A stretch of DNA of 64,000 nucleotides from contig CM038913.1 of assembly GCA_021904315.1 (NCBI GenBank), positions 867,958-931,957 of the forward strand. The letters run 5' to 3'. This DNA is from Sphagnum magellanicum (taxonomy: Eukaryota > Streptophyta > Sphagnopsida > Sphagnales > Sphagnaceae). The position numbers and the translations under genes were made by a program. Shown piece after piece: positions 25,848-37,372 of this stretch; the first letter of the stretch is position 1; every line of letters begins with the position of its first letter. Under the pieces are notes generated by a model that was not told the DNA's origin, did not search any database, and saw only the letters and a list, made by a program, of their open reading frames with translations.

Positions 25848-26220
25848 GTGTGAAAGGGTTTATTATAGATCCTGACATTGTGAACAAGTGAGAACGGCCG
25901 TACTTTTTTTGCTTCAGTTATGTTTTCCTTTTTTTTGGGTAATAGATACGCGCAGGTGTGAACGTGTGTGAACGTGTTAATATAGATACTGACACGGGAA
26001 TAAATTAATGGGAACGGGCTTGCGTTTTGTACTTGGTTTTTCAGTTATTTTATGGCAGGCGTGGGGGTGTGAACGTATTTAATGTACTGACACAGGGAAC
26101 ACATGGGAACATTCTACCTCTGTACTTTGCTTCAGTTCTTCATGTGGACTCGGAAGACTGTTGTGAAAATGTGAACGTGTTTACGCTTACTGACTGACAC
26201 GGAAACGCTTGAGAACTTGG
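25848..26220. repeat. four degenerate copies of a ~100-120-bp repeat
   Basis: Copies start near 25,848, 25,967, 26,067 and 26,171. Each has a GTGTGAACGTGTTTA-like start, then ACTGACA(C)GGGAA, an (A)TGGGAAC segment and a TGTACTTTGCTTCAGTT segment shared with the 70-bp repeat just upstream. The whole 25.69-26.22 kb tract is therefore one family of related tandem units. Confidence 0.7.
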
Positions 26221-26375
26221 TTTAGCCACACGCTTGGCGAGAAATTCGGCCGTCCCGTAGGACAGACAGGTAGTGGGGGCGGGGGGGGCCGTTAGTGCAA
26301 GATTGTAACGGCCGGCCCCCTGAAGTGACGGTTTCGCCTTGGTGGGTGTGTGGCCGGTCGCCATTTATTACAAGC
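26221..26375. other. G+C-rich patch with CpG and CGGCC words
   Basis: A short G-rich, CpG-containing stretch (GGGGGCGGGGGGGGCC, CGGCCGGCC) stands out from its A+T-rich surroundings. An open frame on the minus strand (26,364-26,140) has no family resemblance. It could be promoter or first-exon sequence of an unrecognised transcript, or the core of a repeat. Confidence 0.35.
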
Positions 26376-26929
26376 TGGTGAGTCCCATAAGTAAAAGAAA
26401 TTTAAATACCCAATACCCTAGGTAGGTAACTATTGTGTTCTTTACTTGTGTTCACAACTTCCCATCATTCCTTGGCCGTGACAGTAATAAAAGTATTGAA
26501 GTAAAGTTTCTTAAAACTAAAATTACAGTAAATCCAGTTTCTTAGGGAACTGAGTTGCTTCAGTTTTACTTCCTCAGAATTTTACCTCATAGTTCCAGTT
26601 TACAGATCTATGCATCGATTGTAGCTCTATTTGAATTCAAGATTGGAGTGGTTTTTTCCAGTTTGGGCACATATCATTTTTTTTTAATATCCATCAGTTC
26701 CGGTTTTTAAATTCCTTTTCACGAACCGGGTCGGATCTTAAATTAATATTTTATTTTTTCAGTTGTAAAATTTGTTAAGTATATCAACATATTTATTTTT
26801 TAAATCAAAATGTGGATCTCACACTTCTAACTATCTTAGAAAACAATATATGGCGAATATTCAAGGTGATTTACACAGCTTAGATAACAATGTTCAAGAA
26901 TTTTATTATTAAATTATAAATTACAAATT

Positions 26930-27990
26930 ACATGCCCACAAGCTCATCTCACTCAAACCCATCTTCATATTTTAGCTCTTCTTCTAAAGCAACATCAACT
27001 CCGATCAACTATTTCAAGTTAAAAAACAAAAAAAACAACCTGCCTTAAGATCATTTGACCAATTCTTGCCTATAAAAATATCTAACAAAATTATTTAACT
27101 ACAACCTGCAACTCTTCAAATCCATCAATATCCTAACTAGGCAAAAAATCCTTTCATTTCAATTTAACATCCATAATCCCAAGGATCTAATGGCCAAGGA
27201 AAACAAACAATTTGAAAACAAGTATTCATGTTTTCTGCATCATTCCAAAAGATATTTAATATTCTTTGCATCAACATGCTACCTCTGGAACATCTATAAA
27301 TCCCTATTCACCAACTCCTTGGCTAGCTCAGTAGTCCTAACGATGATCTCAAAAATATCAAAACAAGAATTAATTGATATGCCATAATTTCAAATTCCAA
27401 CAAAGGGTGAAATGCATGGTGTGATTTTAATAGCATTGGAAACAAGCATTGTTTATCATAATCTTCCACTATAAGAACAACTTGTTTGCAACTAATAAAA
27501 GATGAAACCAACCCAAGATTTTTAAATCTTGGGTCTAACATTAGAAATAACATGTCATGGATTTTTTTTCTTTTCATATTTCATTAGGAATTATAGAAAA
27601 CCATCTAAAACATCACATATTGCTTTCTAACATTAGAAGCAAAAATAGACAATTTTAAAGCCACAACCATCTAGTCTTTCATCAAATTAGCCATAGAAGG
27701 TGTCATTCCAAATTCTTCTTTTAGTTTCAAGGCCATCATCATGATAATTGTTGCATGCAAGGCATCAAAAAATAACTAATGCCCACATGATCGGTTAAGC
27801 ACACAAACATTCAGAACCAAAAAACCAATATTAATAATGACTTTAGAAAAATCCCAAGTTAAAAACAAAAGCACATGGCTAATAATCCTCATTGATGTTT
27901 GGTGATTGTCACATAAAATAATTAATGCCCTAAATTGCAATGATTTTTAAAACCATATGATTTTACTTGCAAACTTGTAAAAATAGATTA
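26930..27990 (-). pseudogene. hAT-superfamily transposase remnant (C-terminal part)
   Basis: The minus strand from about 27,577 reads HDMLFLMLDPRFKNLGLVSSF, the LDPRFK block of plant hAT transposases. This is followed by YDKQCLFPML and, after stops and shifts, ELVNRDL, VDAKNIKYLLE and KNWSNDLKAGC, then an acidic tail (ALEEELKYEDGFE) near 26,960. This is the family order toward the C-terminal dimerisation region. About 27,600-27,990 upstream may hold more of it (LKLKEEFGMTPSMANLMKD). Multiple stops and frameshifts make it non-functional. No terminal inverted repeats or 8-bp target duplication were found. Confidence 0.7.
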
Positions 27991-28294
27991 AGTATCTATA
28001 AATTTCAAAAAAAAAACCAAAAGCACAATAAAGTTATTTGTAAAGTGGATTAAACACAACACCAAAAGCCTATGTTTGGCCCATTTACAAGACGTAACTT
28101 CAAAAATGATACCAAAAAATTACACATGGGCCCAATGGGCCTTGAAACTCATATTTCACATAGGACTTAACATGAACTGAGTTTCCTACCAACTTTCCTA
28201 TATGTGCATTGCTCAGAAAAGCTTACATCTTGTCACATTTTTACCTTTATGTTTGCACCTTCATTTGTCATTGCATGTTTACCTCTACATTTGC

Positions 28295-28505
28295 AATGGT
28301 TTTGGCTTGCATAACTTTAAAAGTTTTAATAGTCTCCTACCTTACATCACCCTACAACCTCCCATGTTTCAGCACCCTACATCTATGCTTGTAGGAACTT
28401 CATTGGTGTTGGCTTGCATAGTTTTGGAAATAATAGTCTTTTATCGTGCATCACCCTATAACCTCCCATGTTTCAACACCCTACATCTACACTTACAAAA
28501 ACTTA
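28295..28505. repeat. two tandem copies of a ~108-bp unit
   Basis: The block TTGGCTTGCATA...CATCACCCTA(C/T)AACCTCCCATG...CACCCTACATCTA occurs at about 28,302 and 28,410 with a few differences. Open frames of the two copies share peptide stretches for this reason alone. Confidence 0.75.
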
Positions 28506-29270
28506 AAGGGGGAATTCTGAGGAACATTGTCTCATCCCAAGTTCAATAGCAACAAGGAGAACTTGCAGCAACATCTTTTAAGGTGAAGTTTAGCCCAACA
28601 TTACACCAAGATGGCTTTAATAACTCAAGGTATAGAAGAAGATGAAATTTTATTTTATTTTCTTGCTCGTAACCATTTTTTTTTGTAAGCATTTTTCCTA
28701 TTGATGTGGTCATTCTTTGTGTGTTGCCACAATGGTTGTAATTTTTTCCAAACATTAATTGGTGGTTAACTAAAAGAATCATTGAAGCAAACCAATTTTG
28801 AACCTCCAAGACTCGAAACAAAACACCTTGTCTTGTCTCCAAAAATTGAAAACCTTTTTTCATCTCCACAAACTCCAAAAACAATGCCTTGTATTCAAAA
28901 CCCTAAACCTTCAAAATGGCCCCCATAGCCATGAAAAACCAAAAAATCCCAAAACATTTATTGCTTCCTTTGACTAATGCATTCATGATTGAACATATCC
29001 TCCCAAAATTGCCTTTGGACCCATCTATGATGTGGCGGCTTCATCAAGTAAACCATGTGTGGCATAGTTGTGGATGAGTCCCTTGAATGGCATGCCTTAA
29101 ACATTGTGAAACATCACAATGTGTTTTATCACCACACTATTGCTACCCAAGGACTTCCAAGGTGCTCTTTGAAATAGAGTTTGCAATTTGAAGTTCATTG
29201 TTTGAAGTTTTGTTTGCTAGATGATACAAAGATTTGAGACTTTGGTTTTAAGGTGGCTTTGAAATTTCAT
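28506..29270. other. spacer, no gene recognised
   Basis: A+T-rich sequence with a minus-strand open frame (28,884-28,543, 113 codons) lacking any recognisable motif. It probably belongs to a decayed repeat. Confidence 0.4.
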
Positions 29271-29279
29271 GTGTTATTG

Positions 29280-29822
29280 GACCTTTTCACATAGGTAATT
29301 AACTTTCATGTGTATGGGCATTCAAACCCACCCTTAAACCATGTTTTTGGTTCTACAATTCAATAAACTTGGAAATTTTGGGTGACTTGACGTCCATGGG
29401 TATTTATATATTCCTGCAACCTTAAGAATTGGTTTATAACCAAAATGACTTCAAGTTTTGATACCTTGGATGTGTGTGGTGACTTTGAATATGGCCCTAA
29501 AACCCTACCCTAAGTTCTGTAGATGTAAACAAGTGGTAATTCAATTTCATTTTGGAAGATAAAGGTTCCTAAATGACGTAGAAACTTCTTTGTATAGTTT
29601 GTAGTTTAATTCAATACCCTAATTTGTTGGACTTGAAAACTTTAATACATAAAAGACACATGAATCCATCTTCATGGCTTTCAAACTTTCTAGCTTACAC
29701 CGTTTACTAAATTACATGTGTATAGGTACTTATGTACCCCTAAAACCTATCTTGTTCATTCTAACCAAAAGGTATTCAAGTTTTCTTATATCTTGGATGT
29801 GTGTGGTCATTTTGAATATGGT
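29280..29822 (-). repeat. about 1.7 copies of the ~330-bp tandem unit, minus orientation
   Basis: On the minus strand this matches the array at 35.3-36.7 kb. Shared landmarks are TTGAATTACCAC, CTTAAGGTAAGG-like, ATATTCAAAATGACCACACACATCCAAG and GGTACATAA...CATACACATG words. The copy nearest the LTR begins in mid-unit, exactly at the point where the plus-oriented array stops at its own LTR (36,725). Confidence 0.8.
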
Positions 29823-29827
29823 CCCGA

Positions 29828-30224
29828 TGGTCAATACAAAATTCCTATTTTATATTATGGTCTAATTTTGGATTTAAAAATATATCATGAACCCAATACT
29901 AGCAAAATTTGCTCATTCAGATCTACTCATATCTAGGTTCATAACTTTAATCCAATCATGAAAGTATGAAAAAAACATCAAAATGGAATTGAAGCTTTTC
30001 CAAAAAACAACATACTCTTGTTCCATATTTTCATCAAAACTCAATATTCTCCAATGAATCATATAATCCTTTTCTTCTTGCCAAAAAATAATCATCTTAA
30101 AATAGTTTTATGATCAATTCAAATGATGATAAAAACTATGTAAACTAACCAATAAACCCTAGAAAAGTAACTAAGTAAATAAATATTAACTAACTATTTA
30201 CAATGAGTAATTATTTCATTAACA
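29828..30224 (-). mobile_element. 3' LTR of a rearranged LTR retroelement (minus orientation)
   Basis: Read on the minus strand it starts TGTTAATGAAATAATTACTC and ends ...TATTGACCA, 397 bases. It is alignable along its full length with 36,726-37,145. Immediately upstream on the minus strand is a purine tract (AGGTGGGGTAA), as expected of the polypurine tract next to a 3' LTR. Immediately downstream is TCGGG, a near match to the TCAGG before the other LTR, then array unit sequence. An open frame inside (30,095-29,913) is shared LTR sequence, not a gene. Confidence 0.8.
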
Positions 30225-30659
30225 TTACCCCACCTATACTCTAAATTATGTTGCGGAATTCTAGATCAAAGTATGTTTAGAAAAATAAATCTGATGTTGT
30301 TTTTGATCCTATGGATCAAAAATTTGATGTTGATCTTGTTATACTACAATTTGATCTATCTGTATTATAGTTTGATCTTTATGTGCTTGTTGTACTTCAA
30401 ATTGAATCAAAGGTTGATTTTCTAATGTATTCAAAATTTATTGTTGTTTTTACTTTACCTTTGTTGGTAGCTATGCATTTATTTGTTGATCTATTGTTAT
30501 TTATTCCTATGAATGTAACTCTGATGTGATTTATATCTGCTATTATAATTACAAATTTAATGTGACCTGAATTTGCTCCTTTTGTTGCAGCTATAATGTT
30601 GGATCAATATGATCCTCCTGTAGTTCTTCAGTTTTGTGTTCCTCCATTTGTTTCTACTT

Positions 30660-32275
30660 TCTTATTTTTATAGTTGTGGATGCATACTCTTGGGAACTAA
30701 CCTCCTATGGAACATATTTAATGGCTTTAAAATTTGTTCTGATACATTTTTCACACCACTAACTTCCCTCTAAGAATTATCCCTTCCTCCTCTAAATTTT
30801 GTTGGTTCCTCCACTTTTGTTATTGTCCCTAATGGTCCTACACCATTAGTTTGTCCTTTATCTTCTTCCTTATCTGAGGTTTTTGGTTCTGGAGTTAGGA
30901 CTAAAGGTTCATATTGGAATGACAGTCTAACCTTTTCCATTTGAAATATCTTATGTCTATAGAGCTTCTCATTTCATTCATACCTTCTACATATTTTTTC
31001 TATATCCTTCTAGACTATATCTTGCACTACATCCCACCACATATATGCATCTTTCTTTTCCATTATCAATGCTTTGAATTTTACCTGAAACAAACCATGC
31101 TTCTTCTTGAGTTCATTGTTTTCTCTAAAGACATTGTCATATTTGAAAGGTTTAATGCCATGGGCCTATTCCATAATATGCTGCAACCTTTCATTAATAA
31201 TCTTCTACCTTTACAAGTTTCTATCCATCCCTGCTTGTCTCTACTTAAATTACTTTTGTATTTCATTCTTGGATTGGCATACATTACCAATATCATCTCT
31301 AAGCTCCTCCAACTCCTTTTGTTGCTTCAAGAAAGTCTATTCCATATTCTTATAATTTTTCTAAAGTTTATTGTGTTCCACATTCAAAAAATCATTATCT
31401 GCTTTTAACTTCCAATGATTGGCATTCATCTGCATCAGAGTTGCCTGTAAAAAATCCCTTTTTACTTTGATCTTTTCCAAATCCTTATTGTGCTTCTCCA
31501 TGTTGTTAATCTTCTATCAGGCTATTTGTAGTTCTACCAACACCTCATTATTTTCATCATGCTTCACATGCAACTCTACTTTCAGCTTTTGCTCCTTCTC
31601 CAAAGCCCCCTTCAAATTCTAAACAAATTTGTCCTTCTCCTCTATGATTTGTTTATTTTTAATTTCCATTCCAAAGAGTCTAAACATAATGTTCATCATT
31701 TGTGTGTTGTATTTTGTTGCATGTTGACACATACTAGTAGTTTTCCTATGTTCATCCAGTTCTACTTCTAGTCCTTGCAGAAACCCTAGTGTATGAAACT
31801 AGTTAGGAGTTTATCCCCTATAACCAATATATGAAGAACCTAAACCTCTATGTGAAGTTTAGATATCTTCAAAAATATTTGTTCTTGTAGTAGAACTTGG
31901 TGTTGATGGTAGCATACCTTCATTATTTTGTGGTATTGGAGCAAATTGTTGCACATTTAACAAATCTGGTTCTAGCTCCTATATTTGCTCCTCTCTTCCC
32001 TCCTAGGCTTGAGATTATGGCTCCCTTTTGGGCCATCTTTAATACTTTTGCCCATCTAATTTCTTCTCTTGCTTTGGAGAGATTTGTGGTCTTATATTGG
32101 ACCTAGGAGACATGGACTTCTCTTTTTGTCTTTGTTGATGCTACTATTGTTATTTTTTCAGCAACTTTGTTACATGTTGAGGGTTAACATTGCCTTTCAT
32201 TGTAGTGTCCTCTTGTCTTCTCTATCTCTCTAGCCAAGTTTCCCTCTCCTCCTCATCATCATCAGATTGGGACAT
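30660..32275 (-). pseudogene. degenerate coiled-coil protein inside the LTR element (second part)
   Basis: The minus strand reads, with interspersed stops, from an ATG at 32,275 (MSQSDDDEEERETWLER) through a long charged heptad-like stretch (31.7-31.1 kb: EKEQKLKVELHVKHDENNEVL, KHNKDLEKIKVKRDFL, LKQQKELEELRDD) to a hydrophilic end (VRLSFQYEPLVLTPEPKTSDKEEDKGQ) near 30.8 kb. The stops are mostly TAG/TGA/TAA single-base changes in an otherwise continuous frame, so the source was one long coiled-coil protein. It lies between the 3' LTR and the CACTA insertion, and continues across that insertion into 34.46-35.24 kb. No pol motif was recognised. Function unknown; the family was not identified. 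Confidence 0.6.
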
Positions 32276-32280
32276 TATAA

Positions 32281-34446
32281 CACTACTAGAAATTTTGGGT
32301 TTTGCAATTGTTGTTTGCAACTAAAATTCAGTTGCATGCGACACATGCAATTGCAAATTTGTGTAGTTGCCTAAGACAAGTTGCATGCAACACTACGTAT
32401 GCAACATGTATATACAATGTTAATATACATGTTCATACATACATACCAATCCAATGTAGTTGCACCTTATATGTAACTTTCTTTGCAACTACATGCAATT
32501 AATCAAAATATGACACATGTTTAAAAATTAGATAACTAATTTGTGGACACATGTCATTATTATTATTATTTTTCAAAATTAAAAATTCATTGGATTAATC
32601 TAAATCATTAAATTTTTTTACCATTAAGATGATGACATGTGGCACACCATGGAACGTTCATTGACCATTTGACACGTGTTCAATATTTTAACACCAATTA
32701 TATGGTGACATGTGGCAATCAAGGCCCACCTATTTTTTAAAAATTAAATATTAATTAATGAAATATAAGTCATCCAATTTATGGCTAATAAGATGTTGAC
32801 ACGTGGTGCCTAGGTAGGTAGAAAATAATTAAACTTTATTAAGTAAGTAGGTTTATTTAGGTATGTAAGTAGGTTGAAAAATAGCTAGGCTTAGGTTATC
32901 TCATGAACCAACCTAATTGCACATTAGATGCAACTACTGTATTAAAGTATAATAGCCAGGGGAGGGCTCTATTGCTTTTGGTGTCCAAAAAAAACTTGAA
33001 GCCCTCCTCTTGGCGCATCTAACACACTAAGAATCGTTGAAAACAAATCAGAAATGAGAAAGTTATGGTCCCCCAAAGTAAAGGGGGTCAAAAAATTCCA
33101 AAAAAAAACTATTGAGGCCAGTTCTTAAACACCCAGAAAGTTCATTTTATGTTGTTTTTTTGCTATTAAAGTTCCAATGTGATTTGTAGGACTTCAGATG
33201 GTGCTTCTACAACACTTTAAATCATTCAAAATGAATAAGAAATAAGAAAGTTATGAGCTTTGAAAGTAGGAGGGGTCTTAAAAAAAAAAAACAAAAAACA
33301 AAACGTTTTATAACTTTGAAAGCTTATTTTTCTTCTTGTTAGTTTTTCATTATTCCTTTTCATTTGCACTCCAAAAGTGATTATAGGATATTTAGTAATT
33401 ATGATTACTTAATGAAAATATGATTTTAATATTATTATCTGGTTTAAATTAATAATTGCTTAGAACGTTTGTATACTTGTAAGTTAATTAGTGTAGTTTA
33501 TTTACATTAATATTTTAACATAAATAATAAAATTTTAAATATATAATATCTATTGATTATATATATAATTTATTATCCCTATAATTATAATAAAAATTTA
33601 ATTAATAATTATGATTATTTATAATAATTTTAAAAATATTATCATATTAATTGATTTCAAATAATTTTTTGTTTAATCAAATGTACATTTTCTGAAAAAT
33701 GTTCCAAAATAAAATAAAGTCAAACATATTTAAACCATGGTTTAGTTTAACTTAATTTAACATAATTTAATTTAATAATAATTAGTTTAACCTAACTTAA
33801 TTTAACCATTGTCAATTTTAACTTAATTTAATTTAGCCATAAATATTTTAGCATAATTTAATTTAACCATATTTAATTTATCCTAACTTAATTTATTTAA
33901 ATTTAGTTCAGCCACAATAAATATAATCTAATTTATTTCAGCCATAGATATTATAGCCTAACTTAATTTAACCATAATTAATATAGTTTAATTTAATTTA
34001 GCCTAACTTGATTTAGCCATAATTAGTTTGGTTTAACTTAATTTAGCCATGATCGGTTTAATCTAATAAATTTAGCCATGGTTAATTTTAGCCTAATTTA
34101 ATTTAGCCATGGTTAGTTTAACTTTTTAGTTTATTTAACCTAGGTTAGTTTAGGCTAGCCTAAATTAGCATGGGGTTAACCTTAGTACTAGAGGTATATA
34201 ATATTATTATATATAGCCTATGTAGATATATTAAGTATAGTATTTAAGTATGTATAAGTTTAGGCCATTATTTTTATGACACGTGTCCATGTTGTACACA
34301 TTTAGTTGCATGTTAGTTGCACACATAACCATATGGCCCAAAAATTATACAATACCAAATTTGTAGTTATAAACATGACCAAGATAGCTACAAACGACAA
34401 CCAGTTGCATAGTGACTAGTTACAAATGACAAGATTTCTAGTAGTG
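32281..34446. mobile_element. non-autonomous CACTA transposon, 2,166 bp, TSD TAA
   Basis: Terminal inverted repeat CACTACTAGAAAT at 32,281 and its reverse complement ATTTCTAGTAGTG ending at 34,446. The 3-bp target duplication TAA lies at 32,278-32,280 and 34,447-34,449. Subterminal AGTTGCA/GTTGCAT motifs recur at both ends (32,300-32,490 and 34,295-34,415). No transposase-like open frame is present, so it would need a partner element to move. It interrupts the minus-strand coiled-coil pseudogene, so it arrived after that element. Confidence 0.9.
33715..34165. repeat. degenerate A+T-rich tandem motif inside the CACTA element
   Basis: Many imperfect copies of a 25-40-base word of the form TTTAATTTAGCCATAATTAG with variants (TTTAACCTAACTTAATTTAACC, GGTTAGTTTA). 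The repeated A/T-only blocks with interspersed GCC or ACC suggest slippage expansion of a simple sequence. Confidence 0.7.
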
Positions 34447-34459
34447 TAACTATTCTTCT

Positions 34460-35240
34460 AGTTGTCCTTGTTTATAATTATTTCTCCTTTTTATGATAAA
34501 TGTGTGTAAGGTTCAGAGGTTTTTTGTTGTTTATGAACCTCTCCCTTATAATCTTTTTCCTCCTCTTATCCTCTTATGGTTGTTCAATATGCTTCTTCTC
34601 CTCCTATGATTCTACTCCTTGAACTAGAAACCATATCTAAAACAAAACTTCTAGGACAATAGTAGAATGGCATACATCCTTTTTGGGTTTTTTCTTGGCA
34701 GTTCCCTCAATCATGTTCTTCTAACATTATTCCCATCTAATCAACTCTTTGACCAATTGAAAATACATGATTGCAGCCCAATCGATAGATTCTCCATGAT
34801 TTGTTTTACAGATCATCATGGCAGATTTGTTGTACTTTATCTTTCTAATAGATAATGGGCAAAATTGCAACAATCTTGTTGACATATTCTAGTTTCATTT
34901 TCTTCAGAACCCATCCTTCATTAGTGTTATAAATATATGGAACCCTATGAACTATGTCTACCAAAGCTTCTTTAGCATTTGACATTTCTGCTTGATCAGC
35001 TTCTTTCTCACCTATGTGGAAAATTTTAAAATCTTCAGTTAGAAAATGTTTATCTACAATTATTTGCTCTTCTTCCATCATAATTTTGATTTTGTTGTGC
35101 TCAAAATCCAAATTCCAGTTATTCAAAAATTCAACCAAAATGTTATGACAGGGAATCTTCCATTCAACTTCAAATAAACCTACCAAACTGGTTTTGTTTG
35201 CCCATTTTCTTTCGTCCTCTCCAAAACTTGTCTAAAACAT
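34460..35240 (-). pseudogene. degenerate LTR-element protein (first part), split from the rest by a CACTA insertion
   Basis: From about 35,240 the minus strand reads FGEDERKWANKTSLVGLFEVEWKIPCHN... in one open stretch to 34,845 (includes IIVDKHFLTEDFKI and EADQAEMSNAKEALVDI). It continues with stops (KTQKGCMPFYYCP, SSSRSRIIGGEEAY, EEEKDYKGEVHKQQKTSEPYT) to the CACTA insertion at 34,449. Removing the 2.17-kb insertion brings it next to MSQSDDDEEE at 32,275. I do not recognise the family; position between tandem units and a 3' LTR marks it as the internal region of the element. Confidence 0.55.
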
Positions 35241-35309
35241 AATTTTTTCAAATTATTATTATAACTTTGTTATGTAGGAATAAAAATATACCTAACCTCA
35301 TCATCGTGT

Positions 35310-36725
35310 TGAGTTTGTTTATTTCATTTAAGGACTTTTATCTTCCAAATTAAAGTTGAATTACCACCTTTATACATTTATAGAGTTTAAGGTAAGGATT
35401 TAGGCCAAGGCCATACTCAGAATCACCACACACATCCCAGGTATCAAAAGACTTCAAGTCCTTCTAATTATAATGAAGAAGATAGGTTTCAGGGGTACAT
35501 AACTACCCATACACATGTAATCCAATAGATAGTTGTAAGCTAGAAAGATTTAAAGCTAAGAATATAAGTTTTAGGTGTTATTGAGTACCATGTTCAACAA
35601 GGCCAACAAATTACGGTATATCATTGAGTTGTAGACCATCCAAACAAGTATTTATTTCATTTAAAAACCCAAACTAGTTTCTAAACTAAACTTGAATTAC
35701 CACCTTTATACATCTACAAAGCTTAAGATAAAGATATATTCAGGGCCATACTCAAAATGACCACACACATCCAAGATATAAAAAAACCTTGAATACCTTT
35801 TGGTTGCAATGAACAAGATAGGTTTCAGGGGTACATAAAAACCCATACACATGCACTTTAATAGACGTTGAAAGCTAGAAGATTTAAAGCCAAGAAAATG
35901 GGTTTAAAATGCTTTTCAATACCATGTTCAACAATACCAACAAATTAAGGTATTCATTGAGTTACAAACCATCCAAACAAATGTATATTTCATCTATAAA
36001 CCCCTAGTTTCCAAACTAAAGTTGAATTACCACCTTTATACATTTGTAGAATTTAAAGTAAGGATTCAAGGCCATATTCAGAATCACCACACACATCCAA
36101 GGTATAAGAAGACTTGAAATCCTTTTGGTTGGAATGGAAAAGATAGGTTTTAGGGGTACATAATTAACCATACACCTGCACTCTAGTAGACGGTGTAAGT
36201 TGGAAAGATTCAAAGCCAAGAAGACAAGTTTCAAGTGTCTTTGAATACTATGTTCAACAAGGCCAACAAATTAAGGTATATCATTGAAATGTAGACCATC
36301 CAAACAAGTGTCTATTTCATCTAGAGATCCCTATCTTCCAAATTGAAATTGAATTACCACTTTTATACATCTATAAAGCTTAAGGTAAGGGTTCAAAGCC
36401 ATACTCATAGTCACCACACACATCTAGGGTATATGACTTGAAGTCCTTTTGGTTGTAGCAAACAAGACCTAATTTACTTGGGGTACATAACTACCCATAC
36501 ACATGCACTTCAGTGGACAATGTAAGTTGGAAATATTCAAAGCCAAGAAACATGTTTCAACTATCTTTGAATACAATGTTTTGCAAACAAATTAACATAT
36601 ATGGTTGAATTGTAGACCATCCAAACAAGTGTATTTCATTTAAAGGCCTAGGCTAGTTTCAAAACTAAAGTTGAATTACCACCTTTATACATATGCAAAG
36701 CTTAAGGTAAGGATATATATTCAGG
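35310..36725 (+). repeat. tandem array of ~330-bp units (about 4.3 copies)
   Basis: The landmark TTGAATTACCAC(C/T)TTTATACAT recurs at about 35,353, 35,693, 36,024, 36,351 and 36,673, spacings 340 to 322 and shrinking. Other shared blocks are ACCACACACATCC, AGGGGTACATAA, CCATACAC(A/C)TG, CATGTTCAACAAGGCC and TAGACCATCCAAACAAGT. The array is cut in mid-unit by the LTR that starts at 36,726. The same unit in reverse orientation flanks the other LTR at 29.28-29.82 kb. Confidence 0.9.
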
Positions 36726-37145
36726 TGTTAAGGGAGTAATTACTCATTGTAATTATTTAGTTAGTTAATATTTACTTACCTAATTACTTTTCTAAGATTT
36801 ACTAACTAGTTTACATAATTTCTATCACCATTTGAATTTGAATTTATCATAGGATTACTTTAAGATGATCATTTTTTGGCAAGAAGAGGAGGATTATATG
36901 ATTCATTGGAGAATATTGAGTTTTGATGAGAGTATGGAACAAGAGTATGTTGTTTTTTAGAAAAACTTCAATTCCATAGCCAAATTTGATGTTTTGATGT
37001 TTTTCTCATACTTTTATGACTAGATTGAAGTTCTAACCTAAATATGAGTAGATATGAATGAGTAGATTTTGTTAATATTAATTTCATGATTTTTTTAGTC
37101 CAGAATTAGATTAGAATATATAGAAAAGGAATTTTGTATTGACCA
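36726..37145 (+). mobile_element. 5' LTR of the rearranged LTR retroelement (plus orientation)
   Basis: Starts TGTTAAGGGAGTAATTACTC and ends ...GTATTGACCA, 420 bases, preceded by the 5-bp sequence TCAGG. It aligns throughout with 29,828-30,224 on the minus strand but with many substitutions and indels, so the insertion is old. Directly after the LTR comes TTTGGCAACCAACTTAGG, a plausible tRNA primer-binding site beginning near TGG; the tRNA was not identified. Confidence 0.8.
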
Positions 37146-37372
37146 TTTGGCAACCAACTTAGGGCCTAAATTTAGACTAAAATTTAGAGTGTTGTTTATG
37201 CCTTGTTGTTGGAATTTTTGTTTTTAAAATTTGATAATGAACTTCAATTTTCATTTTTTCCAAATCTTGATCATAAATTTTTGTTCAAGAAGTGGATTTA
37301 AGTAGAGTAACTAACTATGAAGATTTTGTTATAATGCAGAAGTTTGTTTAGATTTGAGTTAGAAGTGGAGAG

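Noticed and set aside
28543-28884. 113-codon minus-strand open frame near the hAT remnant
   Set aside because: No hAT motif and no continuity with the transposase remnant downstream; left unassigned.
29674-30095. Open frames at 29,674-29,936 (+) and 29,913-30,095 (-)
   Set aside because: They fall in the tandem unit and the LTR; their similarity to frames near 36-37 kb reflects repeat homology, not a gene.
30941-31622. Plus-strand hydrophobic open frames that look like membrane proteins
   Set aside because: They are antisense to the Lys/Glu-rich coiled-coil pseudogene; the complement of AAG/GAA codons gives Leu/Phe runs.
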